Positions 33,224 to 42,423 of a stretch of DNA of 64,000 nucleotides are shown in pieces. The stretch is from the NCBI GenBank assembly GCA_937898885.1, contig CALDKD010000006.1, forward strand, positions 1 to 64,000, in the 5' to 3' direction. Below the pieces are notes generated by a model. The model searched no databases. It was given only the letters and a program-made list of their open reading frames with translations, and was not told the origin of the DNA. Source of the stretch: an uncultured Bacteroidales bacterium. GTDB lineage: Bacteria; Bacteroidota; Bacteroidia; Bacteroidales; Bacteroidaceae. Positions within the stretch are counted from its first letter, which is position 1, and each line of letters starts with the position of its first letter. The translations under genes and the position numbers were made by a program.

Positions 33224-34771
33224 TTACAACGGAAATACCAGCAGTGTGATGAATATATTGGCTGCCAGTATTATAAAGTTCATGGGTATTCCCACGCGCA
33301 GAAAGTCGTTGAAACGGTATCCGCCGGGACCATAGACCATAAGGTGTGTGGGTGAGCCTATCGGTGTGGCAAAGCTTGAGCTTACGCTTATCATCAGGGC
33401 CACGCAGAATGTCAGCGGGTTGACGCCAAGCTGGAGCGCTGTGGTGTAGGCGATAGGCGCAAAGATCGCTCCTGCGGCAGTATTTGATATGAACTCTGTG
33501 ATGAATGTGCCTGTAAGGCAGATTGCCGTAAGTATGACTATCGGGTTGGTGCCGCATACCGACAACAGCCCGCCTGCAATAATCTCTGCCAGTCCGGTCT
33601 GCTCAATGGCGCTTCCCAGGCAGACACTGCCGGCAAACACCATAAGCACATCCCAGTTGATTGACTGCTTGGCCTGCTTGATAGTGCAGCAACGGCATAC
33701 AATCATCAGCAGGGCGGCAAGGAAGCAACTGCTCAGAAGGGACATTACATTAAGGCTTGACAGCAGAATCATTCCAAGCATTATCAGTGCGGCCACTACG
33801 GTCTTGCCGCCAAGCTCAGGCCTCACATCGGTTCCGTATATGCTGTGGTGCAGTCCGAACTTACGGCAGATGTGTAATATGTTCGAGGCCGGGCCGCTTA
33901 TGGCTAAGTGGTCGCCACCCATAAGGAACTCGTCTGGATCCACATTTGTTATTATTGCACGGTCAAAGCGCACCAGACTCATTATCCGGGGCTTAGTGTC
34001 ATCGCTGTCGCTGAAGGACAGATACCGGCACAGGCCGCTCTCCTGAAATGACTGACCTACAAGATGACTGTTCGATGGTACTCTAAGCTCGTATATCATA
34101 CTGTCATCAACCATTGCATCTTGCTCCTTGTCGGAATGTCTGTCTGGCAGCAACCTGCTCATAAGCAGCATTGATGCGACTCCCACTGTCAGGCAGAAAA
34201 GGCCAGGCAACAGGGGCGTGAATATTGAGAGACCGGTTCCTGTCTGCTCTGTGTAGAATTGCGAGATGATAAGGTTTGGCGGTGTGCCAATCAATGTGCA
34301 GATGCCGCCCATTCCTGCCGCATAGCTCAGCGGAATATAAAGCTTGCTGGGCTGAATCTTCAGTTTCTTAATCCATATTCTCACTACATTGATGAACAAT
34401 GCCACAACGGTAGTGTTGCTGAGGAACGCGCTCAGACCTGCCACTGGCAACATAAGACGTATGATGGCAGTCTTGTAATTCTTTGGCGTTCCCAAAAGAT
34501 GGTCAACAATCCATTGCAGTACGCCAGTATATACAAGGCCCGCTATTACCACGAACAATACGCCTACTATGACCACGCTGCTTGAGCTGAAGCCCGAAAG
34601 CGCCTGCTGCGGCGTAAGTGTGCCGGTGATTAAAAGCAATGCCATTCCGGCAAGGAATACCATATCTGTGGGAAGGTCTGTCTTCAGCAGTATCCCGAAC
34701 ATTGAGATCAGCAGCAAGACTGTGAACCAGGCGTGCCAGTCAAGTCCTGAAAGGGTGAATAATATAGTCAT
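33224..34771 (-). CDS. SLC13/DASS-family anion permease
   Basis: 515 residues with about 11-12 membrane helices. Each half has the family signature (NTTVVALFINVV and later the SNTAAGAIFAPIA with TPIGSPTHLMVYGPGGY). A cytoplasmic insertion (about 210-300) resembles a TrkA-C regulatory domain (YELRVPSNSHLVGQSF). Likely Na+-coupled uptake of di/tricarboxylates or sulfate; the substrate cannot be fixed. Confidence 0.85.
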   Translation of the reverse strand: MTILFTLSGLDWHAWFTVLLLISMFGILLKTDLPTDMVFLAGMALLLITGTLTPQQALSGFSSSSVVIVGVLFVVIAGLVYTGVLQWIVDHLLGTPKNYKTAIIRLMLPVAGLSAFLSNTTVVALFINVVRIWIKKLKIQPSKLYIPLSYAAGMGGICTLIGTPPNLIISQFYTEQTGTGLSIFTPLLPGLFCLTVGVASMLLMSRLLPDRHSDKEQDAMVDDSMIYELRVPSNSHLVGQSFQESGLCRYLSFSDSDDTKPRIMSLVRFDRAIITNVDPDEFLMGGDHLAISGPASNILHICRKFGLHHSIYGTDVRPELGGKTVVAALIMLGMILLSSLNVMSLLSSCFLAALLMIVCRCCTIKQAKQSINWDVLMVFAGSVCLGSAIEQTGLAEIIAGGLLSVCGTNPIVILTAICLTGTFITEFISNTAAGAIFAPIAYTTALQLGVNPLTFCVALMISVSSSFATPIGSPTHLMVYGPGGYRFNDFLRVGIPMNFIILAANIFITLLVFPL

Positions 34772-34825
34772 TGATTGCTCGATACTATGGTGGGGAATTA
34801 TGTGTTACCGCTCACACTGAGCCAC

Positions 34826-35257
34826 CTATATTCTGACCAGTGGAGGATAATAGATGCTGTAGCCTTTCTTGCCTAATACGGAGACGGGCTTCCACATCAG
34901 GCGGACGGTCTTGACCTTCTCCACCCCATCCTTACCTACAAACGTGAAGTCCATTGAGAAACGGCTGACGATACCCTCGTCCTCGCCGCTCTCGCGAATC
35001 TCACGCTCTATTATGATGGTGTTGCGGGTGTATATCTCAAATTCGGACAATCCCGGCTGGTCTGTCTCCGTACGATATGCGGCCTTGACCTCGGCCGTAA
35101 AAGGTGTAGTACCTAAAAGCTGGCCCTGATAATACACTTTGGCAGTATCGCCGGTACTCTCAAAATTGAACTTAGGTGCGGCATACGACGTCAGCATCTG
35201 TGCGCCACAATGCATCGCCACCAGCGAAAACAGCAAGACAAGCAGAGTCTTTCTCAT
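34826..35257 (-). CDS. Small secreted protein of unknown function
   Basis: 143 residues with signal peptide MRKTLLVLLFSLVAMHCGAQ. The remainder is strand-rich (YYQGQLLGTTPFTAEV resembles a PEGA-like motif; later VGKDGVEKVKTVRLMWKPVS). Last gene of a four-gene operon of secreted proteins, 60 bases after the previous gene. An ATG four codons upstream is also possible. Confidence 0.6.
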   Translation of the reverse strand: MRKTLLVLLFSLVAMHCGAQMLTSYAAPKFNFESTGDTAKVYYQGQLLGTTPFTAEVKAAYRTETDQPGLSEFEIYTRNTIIIEREIRESGEDEGIVSRFSMDFTFVGKDGVEKVKTVRLMWKPVSVLGKKGYSIYYPPLVRI

Positions 35258-35317
35258 TCTTAAATACATACTATAAACGTGTTGTCTGTCTATTGGACTA
35301 TCAGCGGGCGATAAGGT

Positions 35318-36040
35318 TTACTCACGCCCCTTCAATGATTCAAAATACATTGACGCTATCTCGCTATAGACATAGCGGCAGGTAGAGGGTGTGGGAACAA
35401 CCGCGATGTGAAAATGCGGAGTACTCACGAATTTGCTGATGTCCTCCATCTGGCCCTTTCCCACTCCAGGCCACTCACATCCGCGATTATATGCGGCGGA
35501 GGCCACACTCAGCCGCTCATCCTCAGGTAATGTGTCAATACCGTAATCCAGGCACAACAGTTTGACAAACATCGCTAAATAGACGCACTGCCACAGCTCA
35601 TCGGCCATACGCTCGATGCGCGCCCTGCGTGCGAACTGTGTGTCATCGGTATCAAAATAGGCGTCGTATTGCTTAGGGAAGGCGCTCTTCATCCACCGTT
35701 TCTCAAGTTTCTCCACAAATGATGGTTTCATCTGGAAACGCCCTATGGAGAAATCAAAGCCTTTAGTGCCACGGGAAATGTATGTGCCCTTTACAGCCAT
35801 CGTCTCCATACGGTCTTGCAGCAGATTGTATCGCACCATCTCCGGGAAAACTATCGCCTCAGCCATCTGCCGGTCTATTCCGAATGTCTCCCATATCGTG
35901 CTCCAGGCATCGCGATGCGAGGCGGCATAGTCGGCTGCGGCATCCCATTGCTGAAGATATGCCGTATGAAAACTTGCAGCATCCCCTGTAGGAGATGCTG
36001 CAAGTAATGACAATGACAGTATCAGAGCTTGTAGGTACAC
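35318..36040 (-). CDS. Secreted lysozyme/lytic-transglycosylase-like protein
   Basis: 240 residues with a signal peptide. FPE (about residue 65-67), FSIGRFQMKPSF (about 97-108) and AAYNRG (about 182-187) follow the order of the lysozyme-like fold: catalytic Glu, GxxQ(M)xP and AAYNxG. This suggests cleavage of peptidoglycan glycan strands, although the match is loose. The start is a GTG at 36040 that overlaps the upstream gene by 19 bases; no ATG precedes the mature domain. A perfect 11-bp hairpin lies within the signal-peptide codons (see separate feature). Confidence 0.55.
   Translation of the reverse strand: MYLQALILSLSLLAASPTGDAASFHTAYLQQWDAAADYAASHRDAWSTIWETFGIDRQMAEAIVFPEMVRYNLLQDRMETMAVKGTYISRGTKGFDFSIGRFQMKPSFVEKLEKRWMKSAFPKQYDAYFDTDDTQFARRARIERMADELWQCVYLAMFVKLLCLDYGIDTLPEDERLSVASAAYNRGCEWPGVGKGQMEDISKFVSTPHFHIAVVPTPSTCRYVYSEIASMYFESLKGRE
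35973..36004 (-). terminator. Terminator-like hairpin inside a signal-peptide coding region
   Basis: On the minus strand CTTGCAGCATC, 10-base loop, GATGCTGCAAG (perfect 11 bp), followed by TTTT. It lies 37-68 bases after the GTG start of the lysozyme-like gene. It could end part of the transcripts or tune expression of the last two genes of the operon. Confidence 0.5.
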
Positions 36041-37926
36041 TTTACTATCTGATAGAGCCTGCTTCCGTCGGTCTGATCAACAGTCTTGATAATAGCCCAG
36101 ACAAGGTTATTGCCCTGCTTCTCCCAGGCATCAGGATAGATGACGTCGCCCTCAGGAAGCTGTATGAAACCACCCTCGGCATTGAAGCTGGCCTTGCGCT
36201 TGCCGTCCTTTGAGGTCCAGGTCGCGCTCTGAGGCTTTGACTCGCCGGCTACGGCCTTCTGGTTGAAGTTGTCTGGAACAACACTCCACGAACCGGCATT
36301 GAACTGATAAATCTGAACGCCATTGCCGGTCTCCACAGCCTTGAAGATATTCTTACCGGCCAGAATATTCTCGAGTGATGATACCACATAGAACTCAGGC
36401 CACCAGGCAGACTCGTTGCTGGCGAGCCTCACCTGACGAACTACCTCCTCGTTGTACATTGGCGGATAATCGCACGGGAACTCGCTATATGCCTCTGCAA
36501 GAATATCACCGGCATAAATAACGGCATTCAACGGAACTCGCCACAGGGCACACTCAGGGATGATGCCATCATCAACGGCCTGACGCTGAACCTGTACAAA
36601 ATCAGACATAGAGCCATTCACTGCATCGTAACGCTTCTTGACATCGGCCAGCCAGACCTTTGCGGCACGCTCACGATATGTCCTGATAGCCTCCAGCGCC
36701 TGCTGGTAAAGAGGATCATATACATTCTGGTCATCAGTAGCGTATATCCTCGCCTTTATGTCCTCAAGCTTTTTCTTCTCTGAGGCAGCGAACTTCGCAT
36801 CGGCAGCCGCATCGAAAGAGGATTCCGGGAACATCTTCGCAAGATTACTGTAATATGCCATCTGCTTCATCTGCTTCTCCCTGAGCGGAGCCATCTTGCT
36901 CTCAACATCGGCCATTGCCATGGAAATACTGCCCAGAGGACTCTGGCTTCTCATAGCGTCCATAAGCTCCTTCTCCATTGTCTTTGAGAATGCCTTTGCC
37001 TCCTTCTCGAAGTTAGGATCCTTGGCAGACTGCTCCTTTACATATGCGTCAGTCTTAGCCTTCATATCCTTCTGCATCTTCTCTGCAGTCTTCTCGTCAC
37101 TGAATGCCAGCTTGGCATACTCCTTAGTCTCCTCGGCACTTATTCCGGTATATTTTTTCAACTCGGCAGCGTACTTGTCATAGACAGCGAACTGAGATGC
37201 CAGCATACCGTTGATGGCATCATCAGTGGTCATAGTCTGGGCACCTGAGAGCTGCTTCTCAAGGTCCTCAACACTCTTGCCACCGAACATCGCGCTGATA
37301 ATCTTGGTCTGAAGAGCCTCCTGCTCGGCCTCGGAAAGATTACCGCTCTCAATCTTGCGGATATCCTCGTCGGTAAAGCCGTATGCATCCTTCAGTGCCT
37401 TCTCATACTCCTTGCGCCACAATTCTGTCTCGGCATCGGCACAGGTCTCATCAGAATTAAGTTCCTCGGCACGGAGGGTAACAGCCTTGATGGCACGATA
37501 GAAAGCAATCTGTTCTTCCTCATTAGGATTAACCAGCTGTGCCGCCGTTGGCAGTGCCGGGAACTCCTTCATCAGAGGGACAGGGAATTTTGCGGTACTC
37601 AATGTAACAGGGCCATCCCAGCCGAAAGTACTGCTGCGCTTTGGCTGAAGAGCCTCCTTGCCGCCTGTCAGTGAGATACTGGAGGCATCAAGATCCTCCA
37701 TACTCTCTGCAGTCTCCATAGCACTTTTCATACCCTCAGGCATCTTATCCTTAACCTTGTCGCCTATTTTCTCTCCGATTTTCTCGCCAATCTTGTCACT
37801 GATAGCGCCAGACACCTTGCTTCCGGCCTTCTCCAAAGCCCTGCCAAGCAGTCCCTGTGCGTCGGCCTGCGCAGGCATCAGCATCATAACAAGCGCCATA
37901 GCGCTTACTGTCAAAATTTTTCTCAT
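36022..37926 (-). CDS. Large secreted helical protein of unknown function
   Basis: 634 residues, signal peptide ending AQADAQ. Next comes an amphipathic stretch with repeated GEKIG-type units (GLLGRALEKAGSKVSG... KIGEKIGEKIGDKV), then a long, highly charged, helix-rich body (about 100-430) and a strand-rich end (VWAIIKTVDQTDGSRLYQIVK). The SILERA/GLLGRA beginning is shared with the OmpA-like protein next to it. No enzyme motif recognised. It lies 13 bases after the OmpA-like gene and overlaps the lysozyme-like gene. Confidence 0.65.
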   Translation of the reverse strand: MRKILTVSAMALVMMLMPAQADAQGLLGRALEKAGSKVSGAISDKIGEKIGEKIGDKVKDKMPEGMKSAMETAESMEDLDASSISLTGGKEALQPKRSSTFGWDGPVTLSTAKFPVPLMKEFPALPTAAQLVNPNEEEQIAFYRAIKAVTLRAEELNSDETCADAETELWRKEYEKALKDAYGFTDEDIRKIESGNLSEAEQEALQTKIISAMFGGKSVEDLEKQLSGAQTMTTDDAINGMLASQFAVYDKYAAELKKYTGISAEETKEYAKLAFSDEKTAEKMQKDMKAKTDAYVKEQSAKDPNFEKEAKAFSKTMEKELMDAMRSQSPLGSISMAMADVESKMAPLREKQMKQMAYYSNLAKMFPESSFDAAADAKFAASEKKKLEDIKARIYATDDQNVYDPLYQQALEAIRTYRERAAKVWLADVKKRYDAVNGSMSDFVQVQRQAVDDGIIPECALWRVPLNAVIYAGDILAEAYSEFPCDYPPMYNEEVVRQVRLASNESAWWPEFYVVSSLENILAGKNIFKAVETGNGVQIYQFNAGSWSVVPDNFNQKAVAGESKPQSATWTSKDGKRKASFNAEGGFIQLPEGDVIYPDAWEKQGNNLVWAIIKTVDQTDGSRLYQIVKCTYKL

Positions 37927-37939
37927 ACTTATATACTTA

Positions 37940-39454
37940 TTATTTCTTTATGAACTCCACGCGGCGGTTCTTGGCACGGCCCTCATCGGTGCTGTTATCG
38001 GCGATAGGTGTGCTTGAGCCCTTGCCAACCGCAGTCAGGCGGTCGGCGGAGATGCCCTGGGCCACGAGAGCTGCGACGATGGCCTCGGCGCGCTGCTGGC
38101 TGAGCTTGTCATTGACAGCTGCGGAGCCGGTGTTGTCGCAGTGGCCCTGGACCTCGAACTTGATGCTCGGATCCTGGTTCATAAGATCCCTGATACGGTT
38201 GATTTCACCGGTTGACTCAGGCTTTATGGTAGCCTTGCCGGTGTCGAAGGTAATGCCGTAGGTCACAATCCTGCCCTCTCCCTGTACGCGCTCGTAAAGA
38301 GGCACGGCGCCTTTTGCTATGCGGAAGTTCTTCCAGAAATAGAGGCCCGGCCAGTTGTGGGCTCCCTGGAACTGAACCCACTTCGGGGCTTTCGCATTCG
38401 GAATGTTGGCTACTCTCTGCTCATCGAAATATATCTTGCACGCCCTCTTGTTGAAGGAGATCGCAACATGATGGAAACAGTTGTATTTTCCGTGGAGTTC
38501 ATATCTGAAAGAACCTTCCCTTCGATCTCCAGCCGGAGTGTACCACTCATAGTAAATTTTGCAAGGCGAATTCAGATCCTCGTATTGAGCGGTTGCTTCA
38601 ATCTCAAGATATATGGCCTCCTGGTCAGGGGATGTATCTACTCTGCTGATATTCTCAGTTGATGCCAGTTCAATTGCATAATTGTTGCTTCCGACCCATT
38701 GATCAGGGTGGTTCTTCATGAATGTGTCATAGTCATAAATATAAACATCGAATTCGATGGTGAATGCATCAGTAAGGTATGGCTCGTCGAAAAGAGGAGT
38801 GAATATGCCGTCTTCCGAACAGATGCACTTGATTCCGTCAATCGTGACAATCTGGCAGTTGCCCTGGAAGAGATCCATCCTTGACGGGAATTCGCCCATC
38901 TGCTCGCCCTCAAGATTGTCGTCGTGAATGATTTCGTCTCCGGCCACGAAGTCGTAGTTGTTCCATACCACTGCGGATGCTGCCGGCTTCTTAGGCTCGG
39001 AAACCTGACCGCCGGCCGAAGGCTTCTTGGCACCGCAGTCATCGCAGAAGTTGCCGGTGTTACCTGTCTTTCCACACTCAGGGCAGGTCCAGCTGCCAGA
39101 CGTTCCTGAACCGCCTTCACCTGGCCTCTTCGCGCCACACTCAGCGCAGAAATTGCCGGTATTGCCTGAATGACCACAATCATTGCAAGTCCAACCCGAA
39201 TCCGATGACTTTGATGACTTTTCGGTATTCTCCTCAGACTCACCGCTATTCTTGCTCTTCTTGCCCTTTCCGGTAAGAATGCCTCCGATGGCATCGAGAG
39301 TTTCGTCAACAGCATTATCTGTCTTCTGATTCACTGAGCTCTCTACTCTATCCTTCACACGATTGGCGGCACGCTCCAGAATAGACTGTGCCTCTGCCTG
39401 TGAGAACAATCCTGCTGCAAGCAGCACGGAAAATGCAATAGTAAACTTCTTCAT
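37940..39454 (-). CDS. OmpA-family outer membrane protein with two zinc ribbons and a LamG-like middle
   Basis: 504 residues. Signal peptide 1-23; helical segment SILERAANRVKDRVESS; two tandem zinc ribbons of pattern WTCxxCGxxGNTGNFCxxCGAK with Cys at 90/93/103/106 and 124/127/137/140; a LamG/concanavalin-like domain (about 165-370); and a C-terminal OmpA peptidoglycan-binding domain (about 385-504) with GHCDNTG and LSQQRAEAIVAAL. The OmpA part anchors it to the cell wall. Zinc ribbons of this kind are usually cytoplasmic, so their presence in an exported protein is odd. First gene of the four-gene operon. Confidence 0.85.
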   Translation of the reverse strand: MKKFTIAFSVLLAAGLFSQAEAQSILERAANRVKDRVESSVNQKTDNAVDETLDAIGGILTGKGKKSKNSGESEENTEKSSKSSDSGWTCNDCGHSGNTGNFCAECGAKRPGEGGSGTSGSWTCPECGKTGNTGNFCDDCGAKKPSAGGQVSEPKKPAASAVVWNNYDFVAGDEIIHDDNLEGEQMGEFPSRMDLFQGNCQIVTIDGIKCICSEDGIFTPLFDEPYLTDAFTIEFDVYIYDYDTFMKNHPDQWVGSNNYAIELASTENISRVDTSPDQEAIYLEIEATAQYEDLNSPCKIYYEWYTPAGDRREGSFRYELHGKYNCFHHVAISFNKRACKIYFDEQRVANIPNAKAPKWVQFQGAHNWPGLYFWKNFRIAKGAVPLYERVQGEGRIVTYGITFDTGKATIKPESTGEINRIRDLMNQDPSIKFEVQGHCDNTGSAAVNDKLSQQRAEAIVAALVAQGISADRLTAVGKGSSTPIADNSTDEGRAKNRRVEFIKK

Positions 39455-39545
39455 TCGTTCAATTATTAATTAAAGTCGCAAATATAAGACAATTATATAA
39501 TCCTTTCGTTTAATTCCGCAGAAAAAAAAGATAACCCGCCCCTGA

Positions 39546-41246
39546 TCAGTCATTCATCAGCTTGCGGTAATGTATGCGCTTTGGCTCGCTGTAGCCAAGC
39601 TGTTTAATCTTATAATCCTCATACTCGCTGTAAGAGCCCTCGTAGAACACCACCTGGCTGTCGCCCTCGAACGAGAGTATGTGCGTGCAGATACGGTCCA
39701 GGAACCAACGGTCGTGACTTACCACAACGGCACATCCGGCAAAATCCTCAAGACCCTCCTCCAATGCACGCAGGGTATTCACATCAATATCATTGGTAGG
39801 CTCATCAAGCAGGAGCACATTGCCTTCCTCCTTCAGAGCCATAGCCAGCTGCAAGCGGTTGCGCTCACCACCCGACAGCATAGCGCACTTCTTCTCCTGG
39901 TCTGCGCCCGAGAAGTTGAAGCGTCCCAGATATGCGCGCGCATTGATATCGCGTCCACCCATACGGATAAGCTCATTGCCTCCGCTCACCACCTGATATA
40001 CGCTCTTCTCAGGATCAATATCCTTGTGCTGCTGGTCAACGTATGCAATCTTCACCGTCTCGCCAATCTCAAAGGTTCCGGCATCCACCTTCTCCAGCCC
40101 CATAATCAGGCGGAACAGTGTTGTCTTGCCGGCACCGTTAGGGCCAATCACACCGACAATGCCGTTAGGCGGAAGCATAAAGTTCAGGTCATCGAACAGG
40201 AGTTTGTCACCAAAAGCCTTGCGCACACCCTTTGCCTCAATAACCTTATTGCCCAGACGCGGGCCGTTGGGTATGAATATCTCAAGTTTCTCCTCCTTGG
40301 CCTTTACATCCTCGTTCATCAGCTTGTCATACGAGTTCAGACGGGCCTTGCCTTTGGCCTGACGCGCCTTTGGCGCCATACGCACCCACTCCAACTCGCG
40401 CTCCAGGGTCTTGCGTCGCTTGCTGGCCTGTTTCTCCTCAAGAGCCAGACGCTGTGATTTCTGCTCCAGCCAACCGGAGTAATTGCCCTTCCAGGGAATG
40501 CCCTCACCACGGTCAAGCTCAAGAATCCAGCCTGCCACATTGTCCAGGAAGTAACGGTCGTGGGTTACGGCGATAACCGTACCGGCATACTGCTGCAGAT
40601 GTTGCTCCAGCCAGCCTATGCTCTCTGCGTCAAGATGGTTGGTAGGCTCGTCCAGCAGCAGGATGTCGGGCTGTTGCAGCAACAGGCGGCACAAAGCCAC
40701 ACGCCTACGCTCACCTCCAGACAACACGCCAGCCTTCTGCTCCTCTGGCGGACAACGCAGGGCATCCATAGCCTGCTCCAGCTTATTGTCTATATTCCAG
40801 GCATCTGTACTGTCAATAATATCCTGAAGCTCTGCCTGACGCGCCATCAGCGCATCCATCTTATCCGGGTCCTCGTAATACTCGGGCAGCTCGAACTTGT
40901 GATTAACCTCATCGTATTCCCTGAGAGTGTCATAAATCTGCTGGACACCCTCCATGACAATCTCCTTGACAGTCTTGTCAGGGTCAAGCTGAGGCTCCTG
41001 CGGCAGATAGCCCACACTGTATCCGGGCGAGAATACAACCTGTCCCTGATAGCTTTTCTCTATGCCGGCTATTATCTTAAGCAGTGTTGACTTTCCCGAG
41101 CCGTTCAGGCCTATGATGCCAATCTTCGCACCATAGAAAAAAGAAAGGTATATATCTTTCAGAATCTGTCTGTTGTTCTGGAATGACTTGCTCACACCTA
41201 CCATCGAGAAGATGATTTTCTTGTCGTCTGTCGTTGTCTGTGCCAT
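39546..41246 (-). CDS. ettA: Energy-dependent translational throttle protein EttA (ABC-F)
   Basis: 566 residues. Two ABC ATPase domains with Walker A GLNGSGKST and GPNGAGKTT, signature LSGGERRR and LSGGERNR, and Walker B LLLDEPTNHLD and LLLDEPTNDID, joined by the ABC-F linker (GWLEQKSQRLALEEKQASKRRKTLERELEWVRM). EttA gates the first elongation cycle at the ribosomal E site. The start MAQTTTDDKK at 41246 matches EttA; the longer frame upstream overlaps the divergent permease gene's 5' end. Confidence 0.93.
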   Translation of the reverse strand: MAQTTTDDKKIIFSMVGVSKSFQNNRQILKDIYLSFFYGAKIGIIGLNGSGKSTLLKIIAGIEKSYQGQVVFSPGYSVGYLPQEPQLDPDKTVKEIVMEGVQQIYDTLREYDEVNHKFELPEYYEDPDKMDALMARQAELQDIIDSTDAWNIDNKLEQAMDALRCPPEEQKAGVLSGGERRRVALCRLLLQQPDILLLDEPTNHLDAESIGWLEQHLQQYAGTVIAVTHDRYFLDNVAGWILELDRGEGIPWKGNYSGWLEQKSQRLALEEKQASKRRKTLERELEWVRMAPKARQAKGKARLNSYDKLMNEDVKAKEEKLEIFIPNGPRLGNKVIEAKGVRKAFGDKLLFDDLNFMLPPNGIVGVIGPNGAGKTTLFRLIMGLEKVDAGTFEIGETVKIAYVDQQHKDIDPEKSVYQVVSGGNELIRMGGRDINARAYLGRFNFSGADQEKKCAMLSGGERNRLQLAMALKEEGNVLLLDEPTNDIDVNTLRALEEGLEDFAGCAVVVSHDRWFLDRICTHILSFEGDSQVVFYEGSYSEYEDYKIKQLGYSEPKRIHYRKLMND

Positions 41247-41326
41247 ACTTTTGAATGATTTTTCACAAAGTAAAGACTTTTGGCCGATATTCACAAATCG
41301 CAGCCACCTATTAAAAACATTATTGT

Positions 41327-41334
41327 TACCTTTG
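41327..41334 (+). promoter_or_regulatory. Promoter -7 element of the EIIC-like permease-msrA operon
   Basis: TACCTTTG, an exact TAnnTTTG match, 33 bases before the ATG at 41368. No clear -33 box. Confidence 0.5.
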
Positions 41335-41367
41335 GCATCCGCAAGGCAGACATCAAATAACATCATA

Positions 41368-42423
41368 ATGGCATTTAAGGAATTTCTTAAAAGGAAAGAC
41401 ATTGAGTTTTCCGCAAAAAGGTACTTTGTGGATGCTCTGGGCGCTATGGCCCAAGGCCTTTTCGCATCGCTTCTCATAGGTACCATTCTGGCAACAATAG
41501 GCCAGCAGGCAGGGATTGTTTTTTTAGAGACAATAGGTAATTTCGCCAAGAGTATGGCAGGACCCGCTATGGCCATTGCCATAGGCTACGCCTTGCACGC
41601 CTCACCGCTTGTACTGTTCTCACTGGCGGCCGTAGGAGCCGCGGGCAATCAGCTTGGTGGCGCCGGTGGTCCATTGGCCGTTCTTGTAGTTGCCGTATTT
41701 GCCGCCGAGTGCGGCAAGATGGTGTCGAAGGAGACCAAGATTGACATAATTGTAACGCCTCTGGTTACAATAGCAGTAGGCGTGGGCCTTTCTCTATGGT
41801 GGGCGCCGGCAATAGGCAAGGCCGCCGGTAGCATAGGCTCGCTGATTATGTGGGCAACCACAATGAGACCGTTCATTATGGGCATATTAGTGGCGGTGAT
41901 AATGGGAATGGCGCTGACACTGCCAATCAGCTCGGCCGCTATATGTGCGGCACTGGGTCTGACCGGACTGGCAGGAGGAGCCGCACTGGCCGGATGTTGC
42001 GCCCAGATGGTGGGATTTGCGTTCCTGAGTTTCAGAGAGAACCGTTGGGGCGGACTCATCTCGCAGGGAATAGGCACCAGTATGCTTCAGATGGGTAACA
42101 TTGTGAGAAATCCACGTATATGGATAGCCCCTACCCTGGTATCTGCCGTCACAGGCCCTATGGCCACCTGCCTGTTCCATCTGGAAATGAACGGTCCTGC
42201 AATATCATCAGGTATGGGAACCTGCGGACTTGTAGGTCAGATAGGTGTATATACCGGATGGGTATCAGAGATTGAGGCAGGTACCCGTGCCGCCATCACC
42301 ACGATGGACTGGACAGGTCTCATACTGATAAGCCTTGTCATTCCGGCAATACTGACGCCCTTAATCGGATTGTTCCTGCGCAGAATCGGCTGGATTCGTA
42401 CGGGAGACTTAAAACTTGAATAA
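41368..42423 (+). CDS. PTS EIIC-type membrane permease (PTS_EIIC_2 family) without PTS partners
   Basis: 351 residues with about ten helices rich in Gly and Ala (GAAGNQLGGAGGPLAVLVVAVFAAECG; GIGTSMLQMGNIVRNP). Homologues are annotated as PTS EIIC-like transporters, but no EIIA, EIIB, HPr or EI gene is in the window, so phosphotransfer coupling is doubtful. The start at 41368 follows the promoter and matches the family (MAFKEFLKRKDIEFSAKRYF). It overlaps msrA by one base. Confidence 0.78.
   Translation: MAFKEFLKRKDIEFSAKRYFVDALGAMAQGLFASLLIGTILATIGQQAGIVFLETIGNFAKSMAGPAMAIAIGYALHASPLVLFSLAAVGAAGNQLGGAGGPLAVLVVAVFAAECGKMVSKETKIDIIVTPLVTIAVGVGLSLWWAPAIGKAAGSIGSLIMWATTMRPFIMGILVAVIMGMALTLPISSAAICAALGLTGLAGGAALAGCCAQMVGFAFLSFRENRWGGLISQGIGTSMLQMGNIVRNPRIWIAPTLVSAVTGPMATCLFHLEMNGPAISSGMGTCGLVGQIGVYTGWVSEIEAGTRAAITTMDWTGLILISLVIPAILTPLIGLFLRRIGWIRTGDLKLE

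Noticed and set aside
39570..40457. 295-codon plus-strand frame
   Set aside because: Antisense shadow of ettA, created by its codon bias.
41247..41582. 112-codon N-terminal extension of ettA
   Set aside because: It lies antisense to the permease gene's start and beyond both promoters, and no ABC-F protein has such an extension.
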